Positions 49,614-61,074 of a stretch of DNA of 64,000 nucleotides are shown in pieces (the first letter of the stretch is position 1; each line of letters opens with the position of its first letter). The notes below the pieces were generated by a model that did no database searches, was not told where the DNA came from, and was given only the letters and a program-made list of their open reading frames with translations. Origin of the DNA: Lepturacanthus savala (lineage: Eukaryota > Chordata > Actinopteri > Scombriformes > Trichiuridae); assembly GCA_030544235.1 (NCBI GenBank), contig CM060466.1, positions 17,603,092-17,667,091 of the forward strand, given 5' to 3'. Made by a program: the position numbers and the translations under genes.

Positions 49614-50459
49614 CAGATAGCATACAGATGTGGGCCACTTCAGGCAATGATTCGGGACTGTAGACATTCTGAACTAGACAAAACAGATAAGAACCTACAC
49701 TGGCCCAATAAATGCTACATTTGGCTCAAATATCACAAAACAAATACGCAGATACCCAGTTTGGGCCAGAATAGGGCAAGGTAGCATCAATTAGTCCAGA
49801 TGACAGCTTTGTGGCCTACCTTTGTCGAAACATATTTGGGCCAGTTTAGGTCGAAATGTGGCAAGTTAGCATTGGCTAATCCAGATGTCAGTCTAAAGTG
49901 GCCCGCATATAACATGGTGGGGTCCATATGTTTGAGTGTGATCCTTGCCTGGTTCACTGAAACAGATTGACTGGATGCTACGAGTGACAGGCAAACTGAC
50001 AGTCATTCAGCAGTTATGTAGTTCTAGGCTATAAGATGTAAGTTATATTTCTCACCACATGCAACCCTGGTTCAAATCCTGCATCGGCCCTTTTCTGCAT
50101 GTCATTCCCCCTCTTCTGCCTCCCACCTTCCTGTCTCCACTCCACTATCAAATAAAGGTGGAAGACCAAAAAAATATAAGAAGGAAAAAAAATAATCTTT
50201 TGGCCCACACCTGACATGAGTTGAGTTCAGTTGAGTGCTAGTAGGCTGGTGGTGAGTGTGGTGGGCCACATTCAATTGAGTTCTAGTTCATTTGATATAT
50301 TTTTGGCTGACATCTGCAATTGTGATGGCTTGGTTGTGGCCCACTTTTGGCCATCAGGAGTTGACCGTCCAAGTGCCATCATTCCATGCCATATGTGGAC
50401 CATGAACATGGCAGGTGTGGGCCAGATATGGGCCAAAAGATTTTTGCTATCTGGGTTGT
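49614..50459. mobile_element. MITE-like element in elfn2 intron 2
   Basis: The left end reads cagatagcatacagatgtgg followed by gcc. The reverse complement of the right end reads acaacccagatagcaaaaat, then cttttggcccatatctggcc. Both ends thus carry cagatagca and then a ctgtgggcc-like word. The interior is full of degenerate tgggccagat and tagtccagatgacag-type repeats (for example near 49785 and 49875). The family is not identified and no transposase is encoded. Confidence 0.55.
50039..50174 (+). mobile_element. SINE nested in the intron 2 element
   Basis: The B-box-like ggttcaaatcc is followed by tgcatcggcccttttctgca, tgtcattccccctcttctgc and a ccactatcaaataaaggtgg end with an A-rich tail. 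This is the 3' portion of a tRNA-derived SINE I know from many fish genomes and is different from the family at 18078-19192. The candidate target duplication is tataagatg/tataagaag (50030-50038 and 50175-50183, eight of nine identical). The 5' part is short, so the copy is probably truncated. Confidence 0.6.
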
Positions 50460-50481
50460 AACACAACCCAGATAGCAAAAA
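50441..50481. repeat. Perfect inverted repeat at the element's right edge
   Basis: tttttgctatctgggttgt (50441-50459) and its exact reverse complement acaacccagatagcaaaaa (50463-50481) are separated by three bases. The second arm duplicates the end of the intron 2 element in opposite orientation. Confidence 0.9.
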
Positions 50482-51559
50482 GGAAACCCTGTTTTTGTCT
50501 GCCTCATTTTTAAATATGTATATAATGTTCTATTGAATTTATATCTCATCCCATCTTTTAATTTTTAATATCTATATTTTAGACAACTATTACCCTTATT
50601 GCTGATTTATTTTCTCATCCTATACATTTCATTGTATGCTTGATACTGTGTTAACCTACTGAACTGATCCAAACTAAAATAAAGGAGTCTATACCACTTT
50701 ATAATTCTTAAAAGGTTACAATAACCACTAATTGGTTAACTTAAATGTAATCTGGATGTTTCAATTTGTTGGTAACAGGTTGTTGTAAATATCCTACATT
50801 CATATAAATGTGGTTACATTGTTTATATTGGCTTCATAAATCCAATTTAGGAGACAATGCTAAATGACTATCATCATGGTAATGTAATATGATCTAGGTA
50901 AGGGCACCCCTGAAACAATTCACTGTGTTTATTGTTATATTTGGTTGTATTAAAGGGGCCCTATTATGGAAAAAAAAACTCTTTCATTGCTTTTGTATAA
51001 ATATTTAGGTCTCTGGTGTTCCTGCTAACTCTGCCAATATTATGTTGTGGTCTGGACGCCTCTGTAGTGTTTCTGAAATCTGGCTGAACACAAGCTACAA
51101 TTCTACAATTCTATATACAATTCTATTTCTATAACTATTGTTTATTCAGGGAAAATTGACTGAGGATTAAACCCTTTTGCAGCAATGCCCAGAGTTCATA
51201 TACATGTGAGTAGGAGGGTATACAGTATGTGATAGCAAACACAGAAATCAAAAATCACAAAAATAAATGAGTATCAACCAGGTCTAGGAATCAATCACAG
51301 CAGGAACACTGTACAACAATCAAATTATCTATCAGACAATTAAAATGATCCACTTAGAAACACCATTTACAAATGACTCTGGCTGTGATGTCACGACAGG
51401 AGTAAAAGTTCTTACATTGTGTTTATGGATGGCGGCTGAAAACTTTTCAAGCTGGCACAGTTTGTCAAATTATCATTAAAAATGCTCCAAATGATTAACA
51501 ATTTGTTATGCTGTGTTATATGAAGAATTTCAAAAGGCTATTTTCTGTTTCTGTTACAG

Positions 51560-52554
51560 GTTCTTCAGTTGGGCTACAACAAGCTGACCAACCTGACTGA
51601 GGGCATGTTGAGAGGCCTGGGTCGAATGCAGTGCCTCTTCCTCCAACACAACCTCATAGAGGTCATTTCCACCAATGCCTTCTGGGAGTGCCCCAGTCTC
51701 AGCAGCCTGGACTTATCCTCCAACAAGTTGGCCCGTCTTGACCCTTCAACTTTCACTGGTGTCAACAGACTGATGGTGTGTGAACTAGCAGGAAACCCGT
51801 TTCACTGTGGCTGTGAGCTGTTTAGCTTCCTCACCTGGCTGGAGGCGTTTAACAATGTCACGCATACCTATGACCGCCTCCAGTGTGAAACCCCTCGTGA
51901 ACTGACTGGTTACCCTCTTCTGAGCCCAGTGCCTGGGCATGGAAGAAATGCCCGTGCAATTCTTTCATCCAGGTGTCAGGATGGTGTGATAGTTACAGGG
52001 ATGTCCTCCCCAGGACAAGATGTAGATGGTTCAGGCATAGGTTTCGATAACCCAGACCAAAGTTTGTACCACCAGCCAACCATGTCGTCCACTGCAGATC
52101 CCACCTATAACCACCAGATTTCTATGAAGCTTCAAACAGTCTCTCTCTATACAGCTTCTCTATTGGTGCAGATCCCTCGACCATACAGTAAGATGTACAT
52201 CCTCTCCCAGTACAACAACACTTTTGTTGCAGACATCAGACCCCTTAAAAACAAGAAGGAGATCATCACTATTGATAAGCTGAAACCACACACCAACTTC
52301 ACCTTCTGTGTGGCTTCGGTAAGCAAATCTCATCGCTACAACCACACTTGTCTGTCCTTTACGACACGTGCTAATGGGCCGGAGGACCCCCGAACCAATC
52401 CCTCAACAACTACCCACTACATCATGACCATCCTTGGATGTTTGTTCGGCATGGTCATTGTGCTTGGATTTGTCTATTACTGTCTCAGACGTCGACGCAT
52501 ACAGGAAGAGAAGGAGAAAGCTATAAGTGTGAAGAAAACTATTTTGGAGATGAG
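51560..52554 (+). CDS. elfn2 coding exon 3: LRRs, C-cap, FN3, membrane span
   Basis: Encodes residues 119-450. Further leucine-rich repeats (VLQLGYNKLTNLTEGMLRG, LFLQHNLIEVI, SLDLSSNKLARLD) run to about residue 190. The C-cap is CELAGNPFHCGCELFSFLTW and includes YDRLQCETPREL (to about 238). A linker follows, then a fibronectin III-like domain (about 305-390; KMYILSQYNN, NKKEIITIDKLKPH, NHTCLSFTTR). One membrane span (THYIMTILGCLFGMVIVLGF and YYCL, about 403-427) is followed by a basic stop-transfer (RRRRIQEEK) and KKTILEMR. These blocks match mammalian ELFN2 closely. The exon ends inside the Arg450 codon (phase 2) at donor gtatga; reading on adds about 46 unrelated codons to a stop at 52694. 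Confidence 0.95.
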
Positions 52555-53067
52555 GTATGAGAAGTTTGATGTTATTTTAATGAAAAGCCCCCTATTTTAT
52601 GACTATGAATTGTTGAAGAGACATGACAGTGACTGCATCTGGAATGTTTTAGCTACAGAAAACATAGCTACTATTATGTGTGTCTCACAAATATAATTTA
52701 TTTCCTAGAAACAATTTTTCCATGGGCATCAATTAGTTATTATTGTTATTATTATCGTCATTAGTTATTTTGTTGTATTGTTTTGTTTGATGTGAATTAC
52801 TGAAAAGCCTATTGTTTTTCATCTGACTACAAACAATAATGCTCCCTCCCATCCAACTGAGGCTTTGGGGCGTTTTATGCCATGCTATTGCATAAGATGA
52901 CATAATAAAACTAATTAACTTTAAAATGAAGTATAAATAAAAGGAAATTAAAGTAATACAATTAAATTTAGCCTTTTTGTAATTTTAGGATAATATAGAT
53001 GATATGACATATAACAAAATCAGATAATGAACCTGGATGTATTGTATCTAAATCTTCCCTTCTTCAG
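52555..53067 (+). other. elfn2 intron 3
   Basis: A 513-base intron, phase 2, with donor gtatgaga and acceptor cccttcttcag. AT-rich, no repeat recognised. It interrupts the coding sequence just after the membrane span and juxtamembrane KKTILEMR. Confidence 0.85.
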
Positions 53068-54691
53068 GTATGGCCCAGAAGCGGCTGCAGCAGTGGCCAA
53101 TGACCCAAGTGCCATGCAGCGTCTCCAAGAACAGGCCCACCACCAGCATCACCATGCAGGAGCAGGGGGCAAGCTGCCACCATCCGCCTCCTCCAGCACA
53201 GGCATGCTCCATGGTTCAGCCAACACCAGTTCTTCCCGCCTCTCCACCTTGCCACAGGTTGAAAAAATGGCTTCTGCCTTCTCGGAAGCAATGGGTGGCA
53301 AGAGCAACTACATGGATGTGAGGACTGCAGGAGTGGCAGGGGAAGGCAGGGAGGGAGGGGTAGCAGCTGGAGGAGTAGGGGTAGGAGGAGAAGTAGTTGT
53401 GGATATGCGAGGTGGGGCTGAAAATGGGACAGAGACTGGGGAGGATTCGGATGATGACGGCCGTGGCTCAGCATCAGAGATCTCCACTATCGCCAAGGAG
53501 GTGGACAAGGTGAACCAGATCATCAACAACTGCATTGATGCCCTGAAGTTGGATGCCTCTGCCAATGTTGTGACCACGGCTGACAATGCCAACTCTGTGT
53601 CCTCCTCCCAGCCTCCAGCCTGCATCGCTTCCCTTCCCCGCAACTTCCTGCCCCTCTCTCCAGGCCACCCTGGAGATCAGATCATGGCCTCTTCTCCAAA
53701 GGTGCATCCTAAGTCTCACCCTCAGCCTCAAACCCAGCCACATCCTCAGCCACATCCTCAGCCTCATCAGCAGCCACATCCTCAGCCACATGCTCAGCCT
53801 CATCCTCAGCCTCATCCTCAGTTACATCAGCAGCCTCATCCACCTTCTATGGCCCCAGTACCACTGGTCATGCCCCTGTCTGAGCGGCCAGGCATCAGCG
53901 GTGGGGGGTTCCTCTCTCCTCCTTACCGTGACCCACCCCCAGCCAACGCAGTACGACCCCTTCAGAGGCAGTCAAGTGCTGATACTGCTGTGGTGAAGAA
54001 CCGTTGTGGTGCCAATGCCGGAGGATCTGTTAAGAACACCCGGGTGTTCAGTGTGGATGTCCCTGAGCAGCGCAGCGATCCTCCCAAGTACCCGACAGAA
54101 AAAAGCAGCCCTGTGGGTTGTGTCGGAGGGGGAGGAAGTGGAGGAAGTAGTGGACCTGGTGGCTGCAATGGGAATGGAATGGGAAATGTAAATGGTGGTG
54201 GGGTGAGCATAAATGGGGGTGGGATGCGGTGTAATAATGGAGGTGGAGGTGGAAGTGGCATAGCTGGTCCTGGACAGCAGCAACAGCACCACTTGGAGGT
54301 TCAGCCAGACTACCACAGCTCTGAGCACCGCCACTCCTTTCCTGCACTCTACTATGAGGGTGGCAACGACTCACCCTCACCGGCCCAAAAAGCCTCATTC
54401 CTCAAGCCACTGGGGCGCACCAAGAGAGATGCCACAGCCACCTACTCGCAGCTTTCACCTTCTCGCCACCACAACTACAACTCTGGCTACTCCTCCAGTC
54501 CAGAATACTCATCTGAGAGCACACTGCGGATCTGGGAGCGATTCCGGCCTTACAAGAAAAGCCCCCGAGAAGAAGCATCCTATATAGCGGCAGGCCATGC
54601 CCTACGTAAGAAGGTGCAGTTTGCCAAGGATGAGGACCTTCATGATATTTTGGACTACTGGAAGGGGGTTTCTGCCCAGCAGAAGCTGTGA
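53068..54691 (+). CDS. elfn2 coding exon 4: cytoplasmic tail
   Basis: Encodes residues 451-990 and ends at the TGA at 54689-54691. Blocks conserved with mammalian ELFN2, in order: YGPEA at the junction, SNYMDVRTAG, EISTIAKEVDKVNQIINNCI (about 585-605), GFLSPPYRD, PLQRQSSADTAV, TRVFSVDVPEQ, EHRHSFPALYYEGG, FLKPLGRTKRDATATYSQLS, YSSSPEYSSEST, IWERFRPYKKSPREE and AAGHALRKKVQFAKDEDLHD, then ILDYWKGVSAQQKL. KVQF (965-968) is an RVxF-type PP1 docking motif. QQKL at the end, together with the FN3 and juxtamembrane blocks, favours ELFN2 over ELFN1. Inserts are odd: a His-Pro-Gln repeat (about 662-710) and a glycine-rich stretch (about 801-850). The total of 990 residues exceeds the roughly 820 I recall for human. 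Confidence 0.95.
53700..53850 (+). repeat. In-frame cctcagccacat-type repeat within elfn2 exon 4
   Basis: About 12 imperfect copies of a 12-base unit (cctcagccacat / cctcagcctcat) encode repeated Pro-Gln-Pro-His, with three Gln-Gln variants. The unit length is a multiple of three, so expansions keep the frame. Confidence 0.9.
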
Positions 54692-55400
54692 GATGAAGAA
54701 GCAAAGTTGAATACCATATGGGAAATTGTGAGGTTGGATGCCAACAGCAGACTAAAAAGATTTTAATGTAGCAAGACAGATAATGTATTTCCTCTGAGGT
54801 GTCCAGTGACATAGGTCTTCATCTGGATCCAGAGTTTAAAAGGTACATTCTGGATGTTTCCTTTTTGGAATTGATTCTATGATAATCCACTGACATTTCA
54901 AGAGGTTGTTTCAGAATTTGATTGATTTCACCACAGTATTGAGTGATAATCTACAAGAATCAAACTGTTTGCCAGACTGCCTCATACTGGGCATTTTGGT
55001 CCTTACAGGCTTCCTTAGAGCCATTGACTCCCCACTAATGAGCAAAGCAAAGGTGGTGACAAGCAAGTGTCTTCTACCTCATTACTGGCACAGTGTAGCT
55101 CAGCTATCTCACCACAAGCAGCCCCATTTATGACTTAAACCCCGTCCCTCTTTTCTCTAATCCTGTCAAACCACCATTCACAAAACAATCATTCCACGGC
55201 ACCGCCAGCACCTGCTCTCTTATGGAAGCATCATTTAGGGAGATAATGAGGGAGCAGAATGAGGAATTATGCGTGTTTGTTTTAGAATAGCCTGAATCTC
55301 ACTCTTTGGGGGAGGACATTAAGTGATACTTATCGGGCTAATTGTTCTTCCCGGCAATTAGCCAGTGTAAGAGTAGGTCGGGAGGCTTTGTGTTGAGCAT
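54692..55400 (+). other. elfn2 3' UTR, proximal part
   Basis: The sequence follows the elfn2 stop with no other gene recognised. It includes a hairpin at 55336-55363: ggctaattg and its exact reverse complement caattagcc around a ten-base loop. The first AATAAA-type signals downstream are distant (for example near 57512 and 58588), so the transcript end cannot be fixed. Confidence 0.5.
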
Positions 55401-58400
55401 GCTTATCGATTTGAAACACCTAACTACATATGTTCTGTTCAATGGTGTGTGTGTGGGCATGTATATACTGTCCGTGCATGCTGTTGCAAGTGATTGTGCG
55501 TGGGTGGCAGAGAAGGGATGGAGCTGGGGTCGAGTCATCCATTATCCTCAGTTTCCTACTTGGGAGCAAAGTGGATAGCTTAGTAGGGACGCCTTGCATA
55601 TAGATAACAGCCCAGTTGGGGAGCTAAGTGTGTGTGTGTATGTGTGTGTGTGGCCCAGCCTTCCTATCTATCTAGATAACACAGACTAAACCTTTTCAAG
55701 GCCTGCAGGCATTTTTTGTCACCTTGCCCATTGCTTATTTACAGGTGTTGCTTATTTCTTTTGATAAGGGAAGGTGTGAGGTAGGAAATTTACATTTCGA
55801 TAGTGCAAGTCGTGCAGAAATTACTATATGATGGGTTATGCAGGTTGGCAAGACAGGTGTTAGCTCCTTTTATTAAATAGCCTCATAATCACATTTAGGA
55901 ACGGAGGCAGATTGAGAGCAGGTTAGGGGGTTTGCTGTCATTTTGATCACACTAGTGTTACAGAGTCTATGTATCAATTCAAAATGAGATTGCATAGAAA
56001 CATAAAATATGTCTTGTTTGCTGCACTACACAGCAAGAAAAATTGGATTGTAAGCTGAGTGAACACCCAAGGGATATTCTCTGTTTTTAGACAGGATGAC
56101 ACCCCACTCAGTATATCGATACATGACCCTGCTCGATGCTCTGGGTGGGAGCTTGCTATGGACCAAAGTGCCCTGGAGAAGTATTATTTCACAAGTTTCT
56201 ATTGTATTTATCATATTTTCCTTTACTTTGTTTTATTTGGGAATCAGGTAATCCCAATGAGTATGAACATATCTGATGATTTTACCTTGGTTTATTGTAT
56301 TATTTAAGATTTGAGTTTGAATATATGGGTGTAACAATCAAATCTGTTGACACAGATTGGAGCAAGGCTTGGTGCTATTATGGACCAAACAAGAAACTTT
56401 GATACGAGACATCTTTTACTCAGTTACATTTATACAGGCACAGAGCCTAGTGATACACAAATGCTGAAGATTCTTGACTGTCGGAATGTTACTGCTTTAG
56501 CTAGTCACAACACATTATGCTTTCTCAATTCATCAACATCCACACTGTCAAAGTATGAATTTCAGTTGACTGTCTTATTTCCATGTTCTTGCCACTCTCT
56601 TGACCCTCACCACTGGGTATAAATTCAGTGTTAAAAATGTCTAATTAATTCATTCCCTTCTGTGTTTTTTCCCTGCCCACCACTTCTGTCCAACTTAATT
56701 GGGTAAATTAATGAGTCATGTGAGGAGGTTGATGTTGTACCGTTGTCTGAGGTCAGAAGAGCATGCTGATATTATTAACTCTGTCACACTGGGAGCCTAA
56801 TTGAAATTAATGACAGCTGCCTACATCTGCCTATCTTTCCGTCTGTCCTTGCCTCTCCCATCAGATGCTTAACCATGTTCCACCTCTCTTTGTTTTCTGT
56901 AACTCTTGTCAGCAGGAATAGTCCTCAGATAAATAGTCTGAAAAGCTACGGTCAAATTTATACTTCCCCATGACTGTGCAAGTTTGAGCAGGCCGAGGTG
57001 AGCTGGTCAGAGATCTAACCTCCTGGGTGTTTTTAGGTTTCTTTTGAGTCTGATAAGTCAGAATGGACTAGTCTGTCAGGCCTGGAAGTACTGCAGTCCT
57101 TTTGATTTTTCCACAGGGTTAACCCTGATATCATCATTTTGACAGGGCTTGAATTCACCTGCTGTTTGAGGTGTAACTTTCTTGGGGAAAATGAGAGGCG
57201 GATGGCATTTACTCTTAACCTATAAATATGTCTGTCTACAGAATCAACTCTTTTCAAAAAGGTCAGATGGTAGGAGATAAATATGTTGTGACGAAACATA
57301 AGATAATGTTCATGTGCATGTAGAACATGCCTTATTGGACTTACTTAAACTGTATGCACAAAGGAACCGTTTTTTTCAGAAAGCTGTTCTCAATGAGATT
57401 CATCACTTTGTGTAAACAGGTGATTGTTTCTGGAAAAACAACATGCATATCCTAATATTTCAGTGCTGTGAGCAGAAAAGACTAAATTTCCAATATCTTA
57501 AAACATGGGTGAATAAAATGAAGACCAGGACTGATGGAATTTCATTTGTAACTGAAATAGTGTTTTCTTATTTGTCTACACTAACCATTTAACATATCTG
57601 TAATACAAAGCTGTCAATTTGTTTTTGTTTTTTTTTTTTCTACCAACCCACCTACCATTTTATTTCCATTGGGTTTCATCTTTAGTAATACTTTCCCTCT
57701 GACCTCTCTATGTCATCTGTGGCAGCCAATCCAATAGACCCACTAGTGTTCACAATGGAATGTCAAAGGTGTGTCATTACTCTGCTATCAGATCAATAGA
57801 ACTTAATTTGAGCGAGTGGGACCAAATAAAAAACAGATCAAATTCCTTCGGGCATTGAGTTGGACAGCCTCTATGTCTATAAAGGGTCCAGTTTTCTCTT
57901 TTTACCTTTGATCATATTCCAATGGCTGCTGCCTTCTGCCTTGGGTCCCAGGAATCACCAATCAATTGGTTTAGATTAGCACCAGAGGCTATGTAGAAGC
58001 TTAAAAAATAATGGCTTCATTTGGAGGAATGGGGGGAATTGAGCTGAGCTTACCTGCATATACCCTGAAGGCCTTTCTCTAGATGTAAAGAGTAACATTA
58101 GCTCAGTTATTCATAAGCACAGTGTGTCCAGTGGTTATAATTTACACTGAAGAACATTACTCATTTCTGGCTAACAGTCCAGTGTTCCTATTTGAGTTCT
58201 CGTTATTTATATCTATACACTTGCTCTTTAATTGACTTGTTCTCCCAAAAGACTTTTTTCTGCTCTGTTTATATAAAGGTGACTATATTACTTCTATAAT
58301 ACATTTCAGTTCTAACATTCAGTCCATCCATGGTGGCCAAGCCTTGCTCCTCTTCCTTAGTTACCAATTTGTCTGTCTTTCCTTGACTCTGTAATCATCC

Positions 58401-61074
58401 ACAGCAGTTATTTTCTGGACAGTGTTCTTTTTTTTTTTTTTTTTTGATTTCCCTCCATTACAATGAGGCATGTCTGACTCCAGTCCCCAGAGGCCAGATT
58501 CCACCAGTTGAGTTTGACAGATGTACATATACTGTACTGTACCATAGGGATTGCCAGTGTGTCTTTTCTCCAGTCTGGCCAGTTAACAATAAAGACAAAC
58601 CAATGTGAAGGGACTGATGTCTCACGCTTCCAGAGGAGAAGCTAACGGGGAAGAATTGAGACAGTATAACTTATGTCAGTCTCTCAGGAGTAAAGTCAAA
58701 CACTCTCTATCCAGGTTTGGGAATCCCAGTGGTACACTGAAATTGATAATCAGACATGAACTGAAACAGGCTGATAAGAATGATAAAACATTTCAGTGGG
58801 CCTTTTGTTTTCCCAAATGTGGGTCACAGACAGCGTATATGGCAAGAAATTTGAGTTAACTTGAAGATTATGGTTTTTGTGATTAACGGGTACTTGGAGT
58901 GGAACAGCCCCTCCTGATTGGTTCCCGCTGGAGTTGTAGATGCTCTCAGTATGAAGTGCTGGCAGGGAAACTCTTCACATTGCAATGATTCCCTGGGAAT
59001 GGGACTAAGGTCTCTGTGCTCCTGTTTAATTAAACCTTTGAATCCACACAATGATATCTTCTGTGAAAACACAGACTTTGTTTAATGCTGTAAACATGAA
59101 AACAATTTATGGATGGAGGCTGGCTTCACATTCACAGGATTAGACCCAAAAGCATTCCTCTTCCTAGTCCCTTATGCCTCTTTCTCCTTCACACTTAACA
59201 GGTTAATGGACCATCAGAACCGATGTTATGAATATTTTATCACATGTCCTGGAGTTTTATATCAGTATAGAAATGGGAGTCTGGGGACAGACGTTATGTG
59301 AGAAAGGAATACAACAAAATGTCCCTATAATTTAGAATTTAATCTCCAACTTTGCCCTGGTACCTTGATCTCCCCTTACAAAATTGTGCATTCTGCTATA
59401 GCTATAGAATAATATATTTATGTTGTAAACATGTAAGATATACCTTTTTACACCAGATACATTTCAGAGGCTGCAGTTTGGTGAAGATTTAAGGAAGTAT
59501 TTTTGTGCTATATTGTGACATGATGTGACAGTCCTGTTTTCTACGACAGGGCTAAACAAGATTAGCCGGGGCTTAATTCACAGTTTCACAATGTTCTCTA
59601 ACAGCCTGTTGCTGTTTGAGAGAATCAGAAGTTGTTTAGTTCAGTTTTAGTTTGTTATTTGTTTATGTAGATAACAAGATCATTTTTTGGAAACCAGTAG
59701 GGACAAAATGGCACCATCAATTGCAGTGTTTTGACTTTTATTTTACCGTTTCTTTGCAATGTTATATTTGAGTCAAGCAAACATGCCATGTATACAGATC
59801 TGATGTATAAACTTTTCTTGGGCTGTCTCATACCTTGATGGGTGGAGCCAAACGCCTAGAAGGCTACGTTTTATTGTCTCCCAGGCAGACCTTCACCTCA
59901 GACTCTACAGTGACACTGGACAAGCAACCCCTCACCTTAGCATGTACACAATCACAATTTCAATCATGTTCATAACCTCAATCATTTAATTGACAGAGGT
60001 TACAGAAAACAAGAGACATATTTGCAGGAAGTACTGCTTGAAAGGCTCAGTTCAGAGCACATGCCTCCACCATCCAAGAAGCAAAGATTCTGTCTAACCA
60101 AGTTCCATTCTTCTGCAGCTCAATGAATATGACAAGAAAGTACAAAGATGGTGGTTTGAGATAATAAAACCAATAGCTTGTAATATGAGCTAAAAACAAC
60201 AACAAAAAAATGTCCAGATTCAGTGCAACTGCCTGTTCAGTTCAGCCAAACTTTTTACTAGTTTGGTTAGTTTGAGAGGCTGACTAGCTGCTAGTTACCT
60301 GACCTGCCATAAAGTGATGGTACTTGCATGGTAATTGCATACTTCAGCCAAGAATTATATGTTTTCATTGTGTTTAGTTGGACCTGTCATGAACCTGTCC
60401 TGTTGGTGGAGATCTGGTAATCTTAAATGATTTCCTAACATAGACATAAACAGGCATATTTGTATTGTGGACCTGTCTGCACTGCACTGCACTTGAATAA
60501 AGAGCAGTCTGTCTCATCTTTTTCATCATTTTCTGTAAATGTGTGTATTTTGTAGCAGATGTGGTTCCAGACACATATTCCACATTTTAAATAGTCCTTA
60601 TAACAAATAAATAAACATTCCTTTAATGTATTCTATGATTTGAATGAAATGAGAGAAAGTTGTTAACATAATCAACTCTGCTCTTTGGCTCTGCCCATTG
60701 AGGGTTAACTGAAGACATTCAATTTGTTCATCTTTGGAATTATTCTGCCCTTGAGTGTCATGTTTGTATCTAACTCCTAACCTCTAAACTTTGCTCTAGG
60801 ACCAGCTGAACTGTCTTTGCCCTGGCTAGTTTTACTGGCTCTACAGAGGAAGCAGGACTGTGGTTTAATCTGTAAACACAATGCTGTCTGTCTGCTGTTG
60901 AGGTTGAGCCGTTAATTTGTTGATTCATTTGCGGGGTTGACCTGATCAGTCGATCACTTGACTCAATGTCAACCGAACGGGAAAGACTGACTGAGGGAGT
61001 TTCCTTTGTGAAATCAACACACAACAAAAGTGGAGGAGTTTCTACCGGAGGCCAACTGTGACAAACACACAACT
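55401..61074. other. Non-coding stretch downstream of elfn2
   Basis: No gene, RNA gene or clear mobile element recognised. The short reading frames at 56026-56622, 58605-59301 and 60374-60583 lack domains. Part of this may be distal 3' UTR of elfn2. TG-rich sequence is near 55628-55652 and a T tract near 58430-58445. Confidence 0.5.

Larger units (their letters stand above)
49600..51559 (+). other. elfn2 intron 2, repeat-bearing
   Basis: A 1960-base intron in phase 0, with donor gtttgcag and acceptor tctgttacag. It contains a MITE-like element (49614-50459) with a nested SINE and an adjoining hairpin. Around 50954 the string aaaggggccctattatgg resembles the left end of another short fish DNA element, whose right end I could not find. 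Confidence 0.8.

Noticed and set aside
53064..54812. Many long reading frames on both strands over elfn2 exon 4 (up to 136 codons)
   Set aside because: They are shadows of the GC-rich elfn2 coding sequence and its repeats. The elfn2 frame carries clear family homology and the others have only low-complexity content.
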